A DNA stretch of 64,000 nt from Abelmoschus esculentus. Taxonomy: Eukaryota > Streptophyta > Magnoliopsida > Malvales > Malvaceae. Of this stretch, positions 11,486 to 23,607 are shown in pieces. Numbering within the stretch: position 1 is the first letter of the stretch; the number at the start of each line of letters is the position of its first letter. Location of the stretch: assembly GCA_035048815.1 (NCBI GenBank), contig JAUCBN010000017.1:4894936-4958935 (forward strand), written 5' to 3'. Both the position numbers and the translations under genes were made by a program. Under the pieces are notes generated by a model, which had not been told where the DNA came from, searched no databases, and was given only the letters and a program-made list of their open reading frames with translations.

Positions 11486-12844
11486 ATGCATCCCGGAGGG
11501 GATAAGATGTATCAGAACCTGAAACAGAGATACCGTTGGGTGGGTATGAAAAATGATATCTCAAACTATGTATCTAGATGTTTGACATGTCAGCAGGTGA
11601 AAGCAAAACATCAGCATCCTTCTGGTCTCTTGCAACCTATCAAGATTCCATAATGGAAATGGGAGCGAATCACGATGGACTTCGTTACTGGTTTGCCTCT
11701 GACCCCGTCTAAGAAAGACTCTGTCTGGGTTGTTGTTGATAGACTTACAAAGTCGGCTCACTTTATTCCTGTCTGGGTCACTTATTCTCTGGAAAAGCTG
11801 GTTAGACTGTATATTTCCGAGATTGTCAGATTGCATGGGGTGCCCCTATCTATCATTTCTGACCGAGATCCGAGGTTTACTTCCCGTTTCTGGACAGCTT
11901 TACAGTCTGCTTTGGGTACCCGTCTGAATTTTAGTACATCTTTTCACCCTCAGACGGATGGTCAGTCTGAGAGAGTGATACAGATCCTGGAGGATATGTT
12001 ACGAGGTTGTGTTTTAGACTTCCGAGGCAATTGGGAGGATTTCTTGCCCCTAGCAGAGTTTGCTTATAATAACAGTTATCAGGCTAGCATCCGTATGGCA
12101 CCTTACGAGGCTTTGTATGGTCGTAAGTGTCGTACCCCTATCTGTTGGACAGAGTTATATGACCGGAAGACTTTGGGTCCCGAGTTGATTCAGGAAACCG
12201 AGGAGATCGTCAGGTTGATCCGAGATCGCTTAAAGGAAGCTTTTGATAGACAGAAATCATATGCTGATCGGAGGAGGAAGGACATCGAGTTTGAGGTTGG
12301 TGATCAGGTTTTCTTGAAAGTCTCTCCATGGAAGAAAGTTCTGAGATTTGGACGTAAGGGCAAGTTGAGCCCGAGATATATTGGACCATACCGTATTCTG
12401 AAAAGAATCGGGCCTGTTGCTTATCAGCTAGAGTTACCTCCTCAGCTTAGCCGTATTCATGATGTGTTTCATGTATCCATGTTGAGACAGTACCATCCAG
12501 ATCTGAGTCACATCATCCGAGTTCAGGATGTTGAGTTACGACCAGACTTGTCTTATGAGGAGGAACCTGTTCAGATCTTAGAGTTTGATGAGAGAGTTCT
12601 GAGAAGGAGACGTATCCCTATGGTTAAAGTTCAGTGGAGGGACCGTAACCCTTCTGATGCCACCTGGGAGATCGAGGAATCTATGAGGGAGAAATTCCCG
12701 CATCTGTTCAGTCCAGGTAAATTTCGAGGACGAAATTTCTTTTTAGAGGGGGAGAGTTGTAACACCTGTGTGGCAAAAAAAAGGAGAATAGAAGTGGGGT
12801 TGTGGGGTTTCGAACCCACAACCCTTAGCCTAGATAACATGTGA
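11486..12844 (+). pseudogene. pol: Integrase and chromodomain of element B
   Basis: Frame +2 relative to the upstream ORF. It opens with AMHPGGDKMY (second His of HHCC) and LTCQQ (Cys pair), hits a TAA at 11651 where relatives encode Glu, then runs open from 11675 for 389 codons. The three catalytic residues are present: Asp in TMDFVTGLP, Asp in SDRDPRF and Glu in SERVIQILEDML. The GPY/F-like SPRYIGPYRIL and a group II chromodomain (EEPVQIL, MVKVQW, DATWE) follow. The stop lies about 87 bp inside the 3' LTR, past the polypurine tract, instead of before it, and sits just beyond FFLEGES. Confidence 0.92.
12745..12757 (+). other. Polypurine tract of element B
   Basis: AGAGGGGGAGAGT directly precedes the TGTAACACC start of the 3' LTR. 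Confidence 0.88.
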
Positions 12845-14416
12845 CCAAACCGTCTGAGCTAGTTAGCTCTTGGTGAATTTTATCCCTCGTCTAGCTTTTA
12901 ACCCGTTCACGTTCTGATAAATAAAAATAATAAGAATAGCTTCGAATAGAACAGTTGGTTCATGTTAGAACCATTTTAGATCTAAAACAACCATTTGTTC
13001 GAATCAACTCAACCCCTCACCTGCCCCGCCTTCGGCCGCCGCCGATCTCACCCAACCGCCGCGCCGTGCCGTGCACCGCCACCACCGGTGTGTTCGTCAC
13101 CGTCCCCCGATCAAAACCCCTCCATCGACGCACCCATCCACCGTCGCCTCCGCCGTGAATCGGGGCCTGAAGGTTCATCGAACCTAGGGTTAAACCCCAT
13201 TCGATCAAACGCCTGTTTGGCCTCCGTCCGACGTTGCATCGGCGCGTCGTTGCCGTTGCCATGACCGCCGCGTCAAGGCGATCAAAACCCGACCTCAACC
13301 GCCTCCGCTCACCGTCGTTTGAGCCGTTGCCGGAGTTTCGCGTCAACCTCGGATTAGGGATCTCATAGTCCTCCCGACCGAGTACCGACCCAGCCTAGTT
13401 CCTCCCGGTTCGACCCGACTCGTGATCCGATCGTCACCCAGTCCAGTACTGCTGCAGAGCGAGGCTCAGCCGCCCAGTAGATCACCTGTGTGCTTCTACT
13501 CTTTTGAGGTGTGTTCCCTTACGTGCTATATATTGTGTATCATTGTTTTTTTCTGTTTATACAAACCAAGCATGTACATTTGACTATCTCTGGACTTTAC
13601 CTTGACACACATGTTGAACTTGATCATATTCTGTTTTGCTAAATGCCTGATATATTATACATGACATGTCCTGATTTAGCATTACATGATATCTGAATAA
13701 ATACTGCCACTGCCATCATTATACCTGTTATTACTGCATGCCTGTCACTTTAGGTTTGGGGATGATGAGTATTGCCTGTTATTCGATTCAGCCTTGATCC
13801 AGCTGGTAATTCCGACCTGTTACGGTTCCTAGCTACGGTTGGGGTAATTCCGTCCTGATATCGGTTCCCGTGCTATAGCCGGGGTAATTCTGTCCTGTTT
13901 ACGGTACTTTTGCCCCTTTGGGCTTAGGTTAAAGCCTGTACTAGACTCTGTTCTGGGGAACCGTATCCTGGTGATCGGATAGGGGGTAGAATATCATGTC
14001 ATGCATCTCATGCATTGTTTTTCTGATATCATTGTATATTGTTTTACCTATGATTTTTATGCACTGCTGGAACACACTGGGCTTCATAGCTCATACTTGT
14101 TTTCTTCCCCCTTTTAGATATCCGTAGATAGGCAACCCGGATTGACACTCGGAGGATCTACACCTCCCAGATCATATTTTGATGTAATGCTTGTATTCTC
14201 TGTGACAATGATTTGAACACACATTACCTTTGAGATTAACAGGTTACTATGGTCATATGAATTATGGTCGATTTCATGAATTTGATGGAACTGTTATCTT
14301 TACATGATATTTTGAATTTTGGTTAAACTTGTATTTATTTTATGTTCGTTTCAAAGAAAAAAAAATGTGACTACTTTAGGTCGGGCTTTTCGCATAGGCC
14401 GGTCTAGGGGGTTACA
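12758..14416 (+). repeat. 3' LTR of element B
   Basis: 1659 bp, same termini as the 5' LTR. It lacks about 110 bp present at about 7460-7570 of the 5' copy: here GTATTCTCTGTG joins directly to ACAATGATTTGAAC near 14200. The CpG-rich block is at about 12990-13470. Confidence 0.93.
12792..12872 (-). promoter_or_regulatory. tRNA-like A-box/B-box segment in 3' LTR of B
   Basis: On the minus strand the A-box match TAGCTCAGACGG (12861-12850) is followed by a perfect B-box, GGTTCGAAACC (12816-12806). The pairing GTTGTGGG/CCCACAAC surrounds the B-box. Same structure and caveats as the 5' LTR copy. Confidence 0.5.
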
Positions 14417-14421
14417 TGATC

Positions 14422-14577
14422 AATCGCACATTTAAGCACATAACTTAGCAATCCTATACATGCTTTAACCAACCAACTACACACTTTACAAATCAACAAC
14501 ACATTTTACAAACCTTACAACACACTTTTCAAACCAACAACACTTTTTTTTACTAACCTGACTCTGATACCACCAAA
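14422..14577 (-). other. Leader and primer-binding site of element A
   Basis: After B, A's leader resumes and matches F 45706-45810. Reading the minus strand, TGGTATCAGAGTCAGG (14572-14557) lies just downstream of the 5' LTR end and is a one-base variant of the initiator tRNA-Met site. Confidence 0.85.
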
Positions 14578-15150
14578 TATAACCCCCTTAGCCCGGCCTA
14601 GACGAAACCGGCACTAATAGGTTACACGGGGAATATCAAACCAAACCTGCGAGGGTCCGATTCGATAAACAACCCTAAAAATGTTATATTTTTTTATTTT
14701 ATCTTACCTAGATGCACAATCTTATTCCTATGTGACAAGGTCTCATATAAAGCATTAACGGTAACATATTAATTAAAAACAAACATCCGATTAAACACTA
14801 ACATAGATTAAGGACTAAAACGTAAAACTTTTAGATTCAATTATTAAAGTAGAAATTCTTTCCATCAATAATCAACTAAACATACAAGAGTTCCTCATAG
14901 TAAATTTCAACTCAAACGGATCACTCTAACATCACGAATTGCATGTTTCTCTAATTTAGGGACCAAAATGTAAATCTTCCAAAATAAAAGGACTTTATCA
15001 AAATTAGGATTACCATCTTGAAATTAAATCAAATTTATACTTGCATGCAAAATTTCAGCTCAAAATAACATCGTTAAGCACCTTAATCGAACAAAGGAAG
15101 ATGTCTGGGACTAAAGTGTAATTTCTAGCAACTTTCAATTTTTGGTGATC

Positions 15151-15190
15151 AAAGGTTTCGAAACCTTTCCAAAGGTTTCGAAACTTTTCG
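15151..15190. repeat. TTTCGAAA palindrome array, left part (A 5' LTR)
   Basis: Copies of AAAGGTTTCGAAACCTTT-like units: a 16-base perfect palindrome AAGGTTTCGAAACCTT with small variants. Solo LTR C inserted directly into this array; the other part is at 18631-18735. Confidence 0.75.
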
Positions 15191-16968
15191 TGTAACATCC
15201 CGTTTTTGGGGTTATTAGTTAGGCTTAGTTACGGGGATTCCATTCGGGACGAATCGGGTTCTCCGGTTCATTAATTCCGGGAAAAATAAAATAAAGATGT
15301 TTTTAATTAAGAAAAATAATAATTTGGAAGGTGGTTTGAAATATTGAAAATATGTTTCAAATTTAAAAGAAAATAATTTGGATTTTATAATGATTTTTAA
15401 TTATGCTTAATTATGCATAAATGACCAATTTGTAATTTTTGGAAAATTGAGGGACTTAATTTGTAATTTTCGGCCATTATGGTATTTTAGTGACTAAATT
15501 GAAAAGCAAGCTAAACTTAGAATCCTTAGAGGGTCATAAACCCATTTTTAATTTTTGATGATGATTTATTCACCAAAATATATTTTAATTACTTTAATTT
15601 GGTTTCTTAATCATTTTCTCCTAAAACCACTTTTTCTCTAATTTTCTCTCATCTTTTTCTCCCATTTTCTCTCCACTTTCTCTTCATCTTTTCTTTTCAA
15701 TTCCTTGCTGATTTTTGCATCTTTTTCCACAAGATTTACATCACTTGCATCATCTTTCCATCCTTTACAAAACCTATGCATTGATTTCATCAAATCTACA
15801 TCAAATTGCAAGGAATCAAGAAGGGGAAAATCTCCTAATTTTGGTGAATAAATCTTGAAGGTAATTTTCTGGATTTTCATTCTTTTCTAAGGTTCTTTAT
15901 TGAAATTCCCAAGTATTAGCTTGCTCATCTTTGAATAAACACTTGATTCTATGTTTTTAATGTTAAATCTAATGTTTTTGTGATGTTTTTGTGAGATCTT
16001 TTTGGATCTTGTTTAATGCTGGAAATTAAATGAATTCAATCATATTTTTATGTTGATTTAATGATTAATGGAGTCTTGATTTGATATCACATTGATTTAA
16101 TCCCGGAATAATGCAATCGGTGTAGTTTTAAGGTGCTTTTCGGTTGTTTTATGGGCTGTTTTAGATGCTTAAGTGATGCTGGAGATATAAGGATGGTTTT
16201 GATGTGTCTTTGGATCATTTTTGAGGTGGATTAGATGTTAGGTTCATTAGGTTTTGGGATGATGTTGTTCGGATGCGTTTCGGCTTAGTTTTCGGTCTTT
16301 CCGGCTAAGTTATTTGTAGTTTAATGGTGATCGGATATGGCTGTTGGTTTGAGCATGTTTTGATGTGAGAATGCTATGTTTTTAATGTTGTAGTTTAATC
16401 GGTCTTTCGGTCTTGATTGCTGGTGCGTTTGGTGCGATCGTCGGAGAGCGGCAAAAACTCGTTTCGCTTGTTGGTGAGTGATTTTCGGGTTTAAAGCGAA
16501 TCACGTTTGGTACGTTCTGTTTTGGGGGGCTATGGTAGAGTGTGAAAACCTTCCATAGTTCAAGAGTAAGTGAAGTAATTGTTTGATAAACCGGTATGAG
16601 TTTCGGCAACTTTGACAAAGGTATTTTATTGGTAATGCATGGGATTTATGGAAGTGCATGTGCATGTTTTAAATTGATGCATACATGAGAGATACTTGCT
16701 GAATGCATAGCTTATTTAGCATCCATGGTTATGGAAATTTATGAGAAATGTTTTGGATTACAACATGGTTATTTGCCTTATTCATGATGGTGCCTTGGGC
16801 ATGGTTTTTGGTTCATTTGTTGAACATGTTATGCATACATTATGAGCAGCAAGTTATCATGCACATTCGATTATGATATTGGCTTAGTTACACTACTTTA
16901 GATTCGAATACGAATGACGTCATTAGGATTGTTTTAAGTGCACTATAATCAAAATAGAGAATACAGAA

Positions 16969-17130
16969 TATTGCCTACACGTATCAAGGGTGACTTTGTG
17001 TCCAACCATGCGTGGTAGAGCCACCTACACGTAACAAGGGTGACTATGTGTCCGATCGTGCGTGGTAGTGCTAAACTTGACTTAGTGTCATGTTAAAGTT
17101 GACTTAGTGTCATGTTAATGGGGGCTTGGT
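16969..17130 (+). repeat. LTR minisatellite in C: two longer units and three 22-bp units
   Basis: Two units of CCTACACGTA.CAAGGGTGACT..GTGTCC type (about 60 bp each), then three shorter units around TGACTTAGTGTCATGTTAA. The same composite repeat occurs in every LTR of this family in the window. Confidence 0.75.
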
Positions 17131-17865
17131 GTCCTGACGGGACGAATGTCTCATAGATCCGTGTATTCGGTGAGCTCAAGGTTCACATTAAGTGTTCACT
17201 AGAAAGCCAATATACATACATGAAATTGAGGAAAGGTTTGAGCATCATTTGCAAATTGTTTTGATAAGGTCATGTGAACTCAAGGATGCATATGATTTAA
17301 TAAACTTGGACATGGAATTTTAGCATGCATGATTAAATTATGAAATGCAAATTATGTTTTCTTCATGGTTTTAAATTGATGCATTGATGATTATTTGTGG
17401 AGCTACCTCACTAAGCAAGTTTGCTTAAGCTCTCTTTTAATCTTTGCAGAAAAATAAGGGCACTTGGAGCTTCGTTCGGGGGAAGTAGACCAAGGGGAAG
17501 ATCACTTGAATTTTGGTATGTCTTTGGCAAATAAATTGGGCAAGGCAATGTGTAACATAATCTATGAGAGGAGTGAGGATTCTAAGCTTGTTACATGTTG
17601 TAATAAGACCATCTTTGCTGGTTATTAATTGTTGAACTATTGTTTTGGTTAAGTTGTTGAAGTATGAACTAGTATGGTTACTATGTTGCTATTCATCTTT
17701 AGGAAGCTTGCCTATAGATCTCATTATGATCTTTACTGATGCTTGAGGTGTGGTTATGTTGATGAGTAGGCCTGGGAACGTTGCATATAGTTTTGGCTTA
17801 GTAAAGTGTATGCTTGAGTGGTATAAATGAGCTTAATATGTCACACTCGAGCCAGGACACAGGGG

Positions 17866-18045
17866 GTATCGATACACCCTGAGGCTGTATCGATACCACT
17901 TTGCCACTGGACGTGCTTGTTTCGAAACAAGGTTCGGTACCAATATGCTACTGGAGTTGCCTGTTTCGATACACTTTTTGGCCAGTATCGAAATAGGTGA
18001 AGTGTTCCGAAACCACCCAAGGGCTGTTTCGAAACACGAGGCTTA
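17866..18045. repeat. Variant palindrome cluster in solo LTR C
   Basis: At the position where relatives carry TTTCGAAA units, C has GTATCGATAC twice, TGTTTCGAAACA twice, and near-palindromes (CTGTTTCGATACA, AGTATCGAAATA). The dyad-symmetric architecture is kept while the letters change. Confidence 0.7.
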
Positions 18046-18630
18046 AGTTGGGCAATTTGAGAGTTTTGAATGCATGAAACATAGGATTTAACTTGGTAAC
18101 ATATACAGTATGTTTATGAGTGCTTTTGGTGACGTTGTGACACTATGATTCATGTTTTAAATCCGAATATACATTACATGATTTAAGATGGATGAATTAC
18201 TTAATGTTACGTACTTTGCAATTAAGTCCATGCATGCCAGAACATAAGATTGATTAATTAAGACATCTTGTATGTCTTGAATTGTATGTTAAAGGTGATA
18301 AGCTTGCTTAGTTGTAATCCGATGGTTTAATAATGAACATGGTGATGTAATTTAGTTTCTTGCATTTTGGTCCCCAATTACGTATGCGTATAATTGTATG
18401 ACTTATAATAATTGAACTGCGTCCGACTCTGTCTTACTTATGTTAATCACACATAGGGAATTAATTATGCATCTAGGTAAGATAAAAAAAAAGTATAACG
18501 GTTTTAGGGTTGTTTATCGAATCGAACCTTCGCGGGTTTTGTTTGATATTCCCCGTGTGACTCGTTTAGTGCCGGTTTTGTCTAGGCCGGGCTAAGGGGG
18601 TTACATTTGGCATCCAGTAGCTATCCAGAA

Positions 18631-18735
18631 TCGAAACTGCCCGCAAGGTTTCGAAACCTTGTGAAGGTTTCGAAACTATTTGACAAAGGTTTCAGAACCT
18701 TCACCCAAAGGTTTCGAAACTTTAGGTCTGGAACC
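18631..18735. repeat. TTTCGAAA palindrome array, right part (A 5' LTR)
   Basis: Continuation of the array interrupted by C: about four GGTTTCGAAACC-like units, one with a base change (GGTTTCAGAACC), spaced about 20-25 bp. Confidence 0.75.
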
Positions 18736-19444
18736 AAAAGTTTCGTTACACTAAGTGCATACCAATTACTCAATACTCAACCATTCATAACAACCACTAA
18801 ATGCATCAATCCTAATTATAATTAGCAACATATGACACGTAATCAACAACGTCACGGACATCAATCAAGCTATAGACATGCTCCCTAGAAAGAGACTAAC
18901 AACATAACCATCATGCTAGTACATGCTTCACTAATTCAAACCATTCCAAAGTTCAACAATTAACAATCAACAATAATTGTCTTATTACAACATAAACCAT
19001 AGCCTAAGTGCACACTCCTCACATAGGTTGTGTTACACATTGCCTTGCCCAATTTATTTGTCAAAAACATACCAAATTCAAAGTGATTCTTCCCCTTGGT
19101 TTCCTTGCCACGAACGAAGCTCCAAGTGCCTTTATTTCTCTGTATGGATGAAACGAGAGCTTAAGCAAACATGCTTAGTGAGGAAGCTCTACACAAATCA
19201 TCAATACATCTATTTAAAACCATGATGAAACCATAATTTGTAATGCATTGTTAAATCATGCATGCTAACATCTCATGCTCATGTTCTTTAAATCATATGC
19301 TTCCTTGAGTTCACATAATCTTATCAAATCAATTTATAAAAGATGCACAATGTCCATTTCAAATTCATGTATGTATATTGGCTTTCTAGTGACCACTTTA
19401 ATGTGAACCTTGAGCTCACTGAATATACGGATCCATGAGACCAT

Positions 19445-19640
19445 TGTCTCGTCATGACACGAAGTCACCATTGACATGACACGAATTCACTATTGACATG
19501 ACACTAAGTCACCATTGACATGACACGAAGTCACCATTAGCACTACCACGCACGATCGGACACATAGTCACCCTTGTTACGCGTAGGCGGCTCTACCACG
19601 CACGGTTGGACACAAAGTCACCCTTGTTACGTGTAGGCAA
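19445..19640 (-). repeat. LTR minisatellite in A 5' LTR: four 22-bp units and two longer units
   Basis: Four copies of the 22-bp unit (CATTGACATGACACGAAGTC type, as written on the plus strand) followed by two copies of the longer TACCACGCACG..GACACA.AGTCACCCTTGTTACG unit. Confidence 0.75.
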
Positions 19641-21497
19641 TATTCTATATTCTCAGTTTTTATTATAGTGCACTTAAGACAATCCTAATGACATGCCATT
19701 CGTATTCGAGTCTAAAGTTAGTATCACTAAGCCAATATCATAATCAAACGTGCATGATAACTTGATGTTCATAATGCATGCATAATATGTTCAACAAATA
19801 AACCGAAAGCAATGCCCAAAGGCACCATCATGTATAAGGCAATTAACCATATTATATTTCAAATCATATAACTTGCTGCTCATAATACATGCATAAATTG
19901 TTCAACAAATGAACCAAAAGCCATGCCCAAAGGCAACATTATATATAAGGCAAATAACCATATTGTACTTCAAATCATTTCTCATAATTTTTCATAATCA
20001 TGGATGTTAAATAAGCTATGCATTTCAGCAAGTATCTCTCATGTATGCACCAATTCAAATCATGCTCATGTATTTCCATAAATCTCATTGCATTACCAAC
20101 ATAATGCCTTTATCAAATGAAGTCGAAACTCATATCGGTTTATCAAAAACATTTACATTACTTACTCTTGAACTATGGAAGGTTTTCACACACTTCCATA
20201 GTCCCCAAAATAGAACCGTACCAAACGCGATTCGCTTTAAATTCGAAATCACTCACCAACAAGCGAAACGAGCTTTTGCCGCTATCCGATGATCGCACCA
20301 GCACTCAAGCTTCTTCTTGTACCTCTTCTACAACATTAAAAACATAGCATTCTCACATCATAACATGCTCAAACCAACAACCATATCCAATCACCATTAA
20401 ACTACCGAAAACTTAGCCGAAAAGATCGTAAACTAAGCCGAAACGCATCCGAACAACATCAGCCCAAAACCTAATGAATCTAACATCTAATCCACTTCAA
20501 TAATGAACCAAAAACACATCCAAATCATCCTTATACCTTCAGCAACATTTAAGCATCTAAAACAGCCCATAAAACAACTGAAACGCACCTTAAAACTACA
20601 TTGATTGCATTATTCTGGGATTAAATTAATGTGCTATCAAATCAAGACTCAATTAATCATTTAATTAACATAAAAACACAATTGAATCCATCTAATTCCA
20701 GCATTGAATGAGATCCAAAAAGATTTCACAAAAACTTCCACAAAAACACTAGATCTAACATTAAAAACATAGAATCAAGTTTTTATTAAAAGATTAGCGA
20801 GCTAATACTTGGGAATTTCAATAAAGAACCTTAGAAAAGAATAAAAATCCAGAAAATTACCTTCAAGATCTATTCACCAAAAAGATGTAATTTCCTCTTC
20901 TTGATTCCTTGCAATTTGATGTTGATTTGATGAAATTGATGCTTAGGTTTTGTAAAGGATGGAAAGGTGATGCAAATGATGTAATCTTTGTTGAAAAAGA
21001 TGCAAAAATCAGCAAGGAATTGAAGAGAAAAGATGAAGAGATAGTGGAGAGAAAATGAGAGAAAAGTGGTTTTGAGAGAAAATGATTAAAAATCTAATTA
21101 AAGTAATTAAAAATACATTTTGGTGAATAAATCATCTTTAAAAATTAGAAATGGGTTTATGGCCCTCTAAGGATTCTAAGTTTAGCTTGCTTTTCAATTT
21201 AGTCACTAAAACATATAATTTTCGAAAATTACCAAAATAAGTCCTCCAATTTTTCCAAAAATTACAAATGGGTCATTTATGCATAATTAAGCATAATTAA
21301 AAATCAATATAAAGTCCAAATTATTCTCTTTTAATTTTGAAACATATTTTTAATATTTCAAACCATATTCCAAAATTATTATTTTCCCTAATTAAAATAT
21401 TCTTATTCATTTTTTCCCCCGGAATAATGAACCGGAGAACCCGATTCGACCCGAATTGAATTCTCCAAACTACTAACCCCAAAATCGGGATGTTACA

Positions 21498-23593
21498 TTA
21501 CCAAATCATGGTCATATTCATAATTTCAAAACATTTCCTTGAGTATGCATAGTAATATCAAATCATTTCCTAAATAATTCACATTGTTACCAAATCATTT
21601 CATGTATGCATATTATCTTTCTAGTGATCACTTATTCTGAACCTTATGTTCACCGAATACGCGGATCCATTCTAGAGATCCTTAGTCTCGTCATGGCATA
21701 AAGTAACCATTGACATGACACAAAGTCACCCTTATCAAGCACTACCATGCACAGTTAGACACATAGTCACCCTTGTTATGTGTAGGCGGCTCTACCACGC
21801 ACGGTTAGACATAAAGTTACCCTCGTTACATGTAGGCATTTTTTATTTCATAATCTTTATAGTGCACTCAATTCTAATGACATGTCATTTGTATTCGAAT
21901 CTAAAGTTAGTGTCGCTAAGCCAATATCATCTAGATCAAGTATGCTAACTTGCTGCACATAATTCATTTATAATATGTTTAACAAATGGACCAATAATTA
22001 TGCTCAATCGCTTTATCAGTTGTAAGGCAATAGCCACATGTTTAATCAAATCCTTTCAACGCATTCATAAGCCATGAATTTCGTTCTAAATCATGCATTG
22101 TTCCAGCAATTAACACATGCATGCACCATTTTAAAACCAAAGCTATGCATCTCCAAAACATCAATATAAATTCCTTCCATAAAACCAATGAAATTGTAAC
22201 CAACGCTCAAGGAAACAACCAAGTACATTAAGGTCACTTACTCTCAAACCATGAAAAGTTTTACACTATTCCATAGTCCCCAAAACAGAACCGAACCTTG
22301 AAGTTCACTTCTAACCAAAATTTACTCACCGACAAGCGAAACAAGCCTTCGCCGATGCTCCGACGGTAGCGCTAACGCACCAGCCACTTATGCGACTTCT
22401 TGCACTTCCTCTACAACATTAAAATAGAGCATATACACATAATAACACGCTCAAAACATCTACCACATTAAACCTCCAAAAAACTATCGAAAACCTAGCC
22501 GAAAGGACCGAAAACTAAGCTGAAACGCATCCAAAACAACATCATCCCTTAACCTAATAAATCTAACATATAATCCACCTAAATTATGAACTAAAAACAT
22601 CCTTATACCTCCAGCAAATGCAGAGCATCTAAAATAACCCCTAAAACAACCAAAAACCACATCAAACAACACTAATTCAACTATTCTGGGATTAGAATTA
22701 AGTTTAATCATTACAAGACTTATTAAATGATAAAAGTAGATATAATTAACTATAAAAACATCCTAATTACATCATCAATTGAGATCTAAAAAGATTTCCC
22801 AAAAACTTTTATAAAACTTGAAGATCTTGAATTAAAATACAAAATTAAGTTTACATTGTTGATTAGTAAGCCAAATGCTTGAGAATATCAAATAAAGAAC
22901 CTTAGAGAAGAGAAGAAATCAGAATTTACCTTTGAGATTAACTTCACCAAAAAGATGTGAATTCTTTCTTTGATTTTCCTTTAAAATAGATGTTGATTTT
23001 GCAAAATTGATGAGTAAGTTTTGTAGAGAATAGAAAAATGAGTAGAATAAGATAAATCTTGATGAAAATGGAGAAGAATTCAACAAGTAATTGAAGAAAT
23101 TAAGGAGAGAAAATGGAGAGAAAGTTTGAGATAAAAGATGAGAAAAATGGAAGTTAGAAAATAAAATAAAAATAGATTCTAATTAAAAATAAATTAAAAA
23201 CAAATTTTGGTGGATAGTCTCTAATTAAAATAAATTTGGGTTAATGATCCTTTAAGGATTCTAAGCTTTAGGTTATTTTCCAATTTATTCACTAAAAATA
23301 CCAAATTACCGAAAATTGCAATTAAATCCCTAAACTTTCTAAAATTCACAATTTAGTCACCAATATGATAATTAGGCTTAATTAAATCAAATTAGAACCC
23401 AAGTAACATTCTTTTAATTTTAAAACACCATTTTAAAATTTTTAAAACATTTATACACATTTATTATTTATCTGATTAAATTATTATCATTTTAAATTTC
23501 CCAGAATTAATGAACCGAATAAATCGATTCGACCCGAATCGAATCCTCCGTAACTAACACTCAAATTACCAGCCCTAAAATACGGATGTTACA
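21498..23593 (-). repeat. 3' LTR of element D (right part)
   Basis: On the minus strand it starts TGTAACATCCGTATTTTAGG at 23593. The left limit is the insertion of A. It aligns with D's 5' LTR (29551-30007 and 35399-36222). A two-to-three copy version of the LTR minisatellite lies at about 21690-21840. No coding sequence. Confidence 0.85.
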
Positions 23594-23607
23594 ACTCTCC
23601 CCCTCTT
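23594..23607 (-). other. Polypurine tract of element D
   Basis: On the minus strand AAGAGGGGGAGAGT abuts the 3' LTR start. Confidence 0.85.

Larger units (their letters stand above)
6005..14416 (+). mobile_element. Element B: complete Tekay-like gypsy LTR retrotransposon, coding region decayed
   Basis: 5' LTR 6005-7776, primer site, gag-pol 7968-12844, polypurine tract, 3' LTR 12758-14416. The ends are TGTAACACCT and GGGGGTTACA. The TSD TGATC is exact: 6000-6004 and 14417-14421. Removing B restores a sequence matching F's leader around 45800, so the nesting is secure. Domain order (gag, PR, RT, RH, INT, chromodomain) is that of chromoviruses. Four nonsense codons in the reading frame (8820, 9087, 9282, 11651), one frameshift (about 11482) and a mutated protease active site mean it cannot be autonomous. 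Confidence 0.95.
15191..18605 (+). mobile_element. Element C: solo LTR of the A/F family
   Basis: Begins TGTAACATCCCGTTTTTGGG, ends GCTAAGGGGGTTACA; 3415 bp. It is flanked by TTTCG (15186-15190) and TTTGG (18606-18610), a TSD with one mismatch. Removing it with one repeat copy restores AAACTTTTCG-catccagta, which matches F's LTR near 45300 read on the minus strand. No internal domain or second LTR remains, so it most likely arose by recombination between the two LTRs of a full element. Its palindrome region (17866-18045) differs from the rest of the family. Confidence 0.88.
1..21497 (-). mobile_element. Element A: non-autonomous Tekay-like (Ty3/gypsy chromovirus) LTR retrotransposon, 3' end cut by window start
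   Basis: A minus-strand element made of a partial 3' LTR (1-1704), a polypurine tract, an internal region (1705-6004 plus 14417-14577) and a 5' LTR (14578-21497). The 1-1704 stretch aligns by eye with 19827-21497, so both LTRs belong to one insertion. The internal region keeps the end of RNase H, integrase and a chromodomain but has no recognisable gag, protease or RT. In their place is non-coding DNA shared with element F. B is nested in the leader and solo LTR C in the 5' LTR. The right flank begins TTACC (21498-21502). The homologous uninterrupted site in D's other LTR (29551) reads TTACC once, which supports a 5-bp TSD whose left copy lies outside the window. High confidence in the structure, moderate in the clade name. 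Confidence 0.85.
14578..21497 (-). repeat. 5' LTR of element A, interrupted by solo LTR C
   Basis: On the minus strand it runs from TGTAACATCCCGATTTTGGG (21497) to GGGGGTTATA (14578; the last bases are TTACA in relatives). Excluding C and its duplication it is about 3.5 kb, in line with F's LTRs. It contains a palindrome array (15151-15190 plus 18631-18735) and a short tandem repeat (19445-19640). No coding sequence is recognisable; frames such as 18977-19225 or 20041-20292 are LTR sequence. Confidence 0.9.

Noticed and set aside
12792..12872. A functional tRNA gene in B's LTR
   Set aside because: There is no acceptor stem and no proper D-stem or anticodon stem; only the promoter boxes and one hairpin fit.
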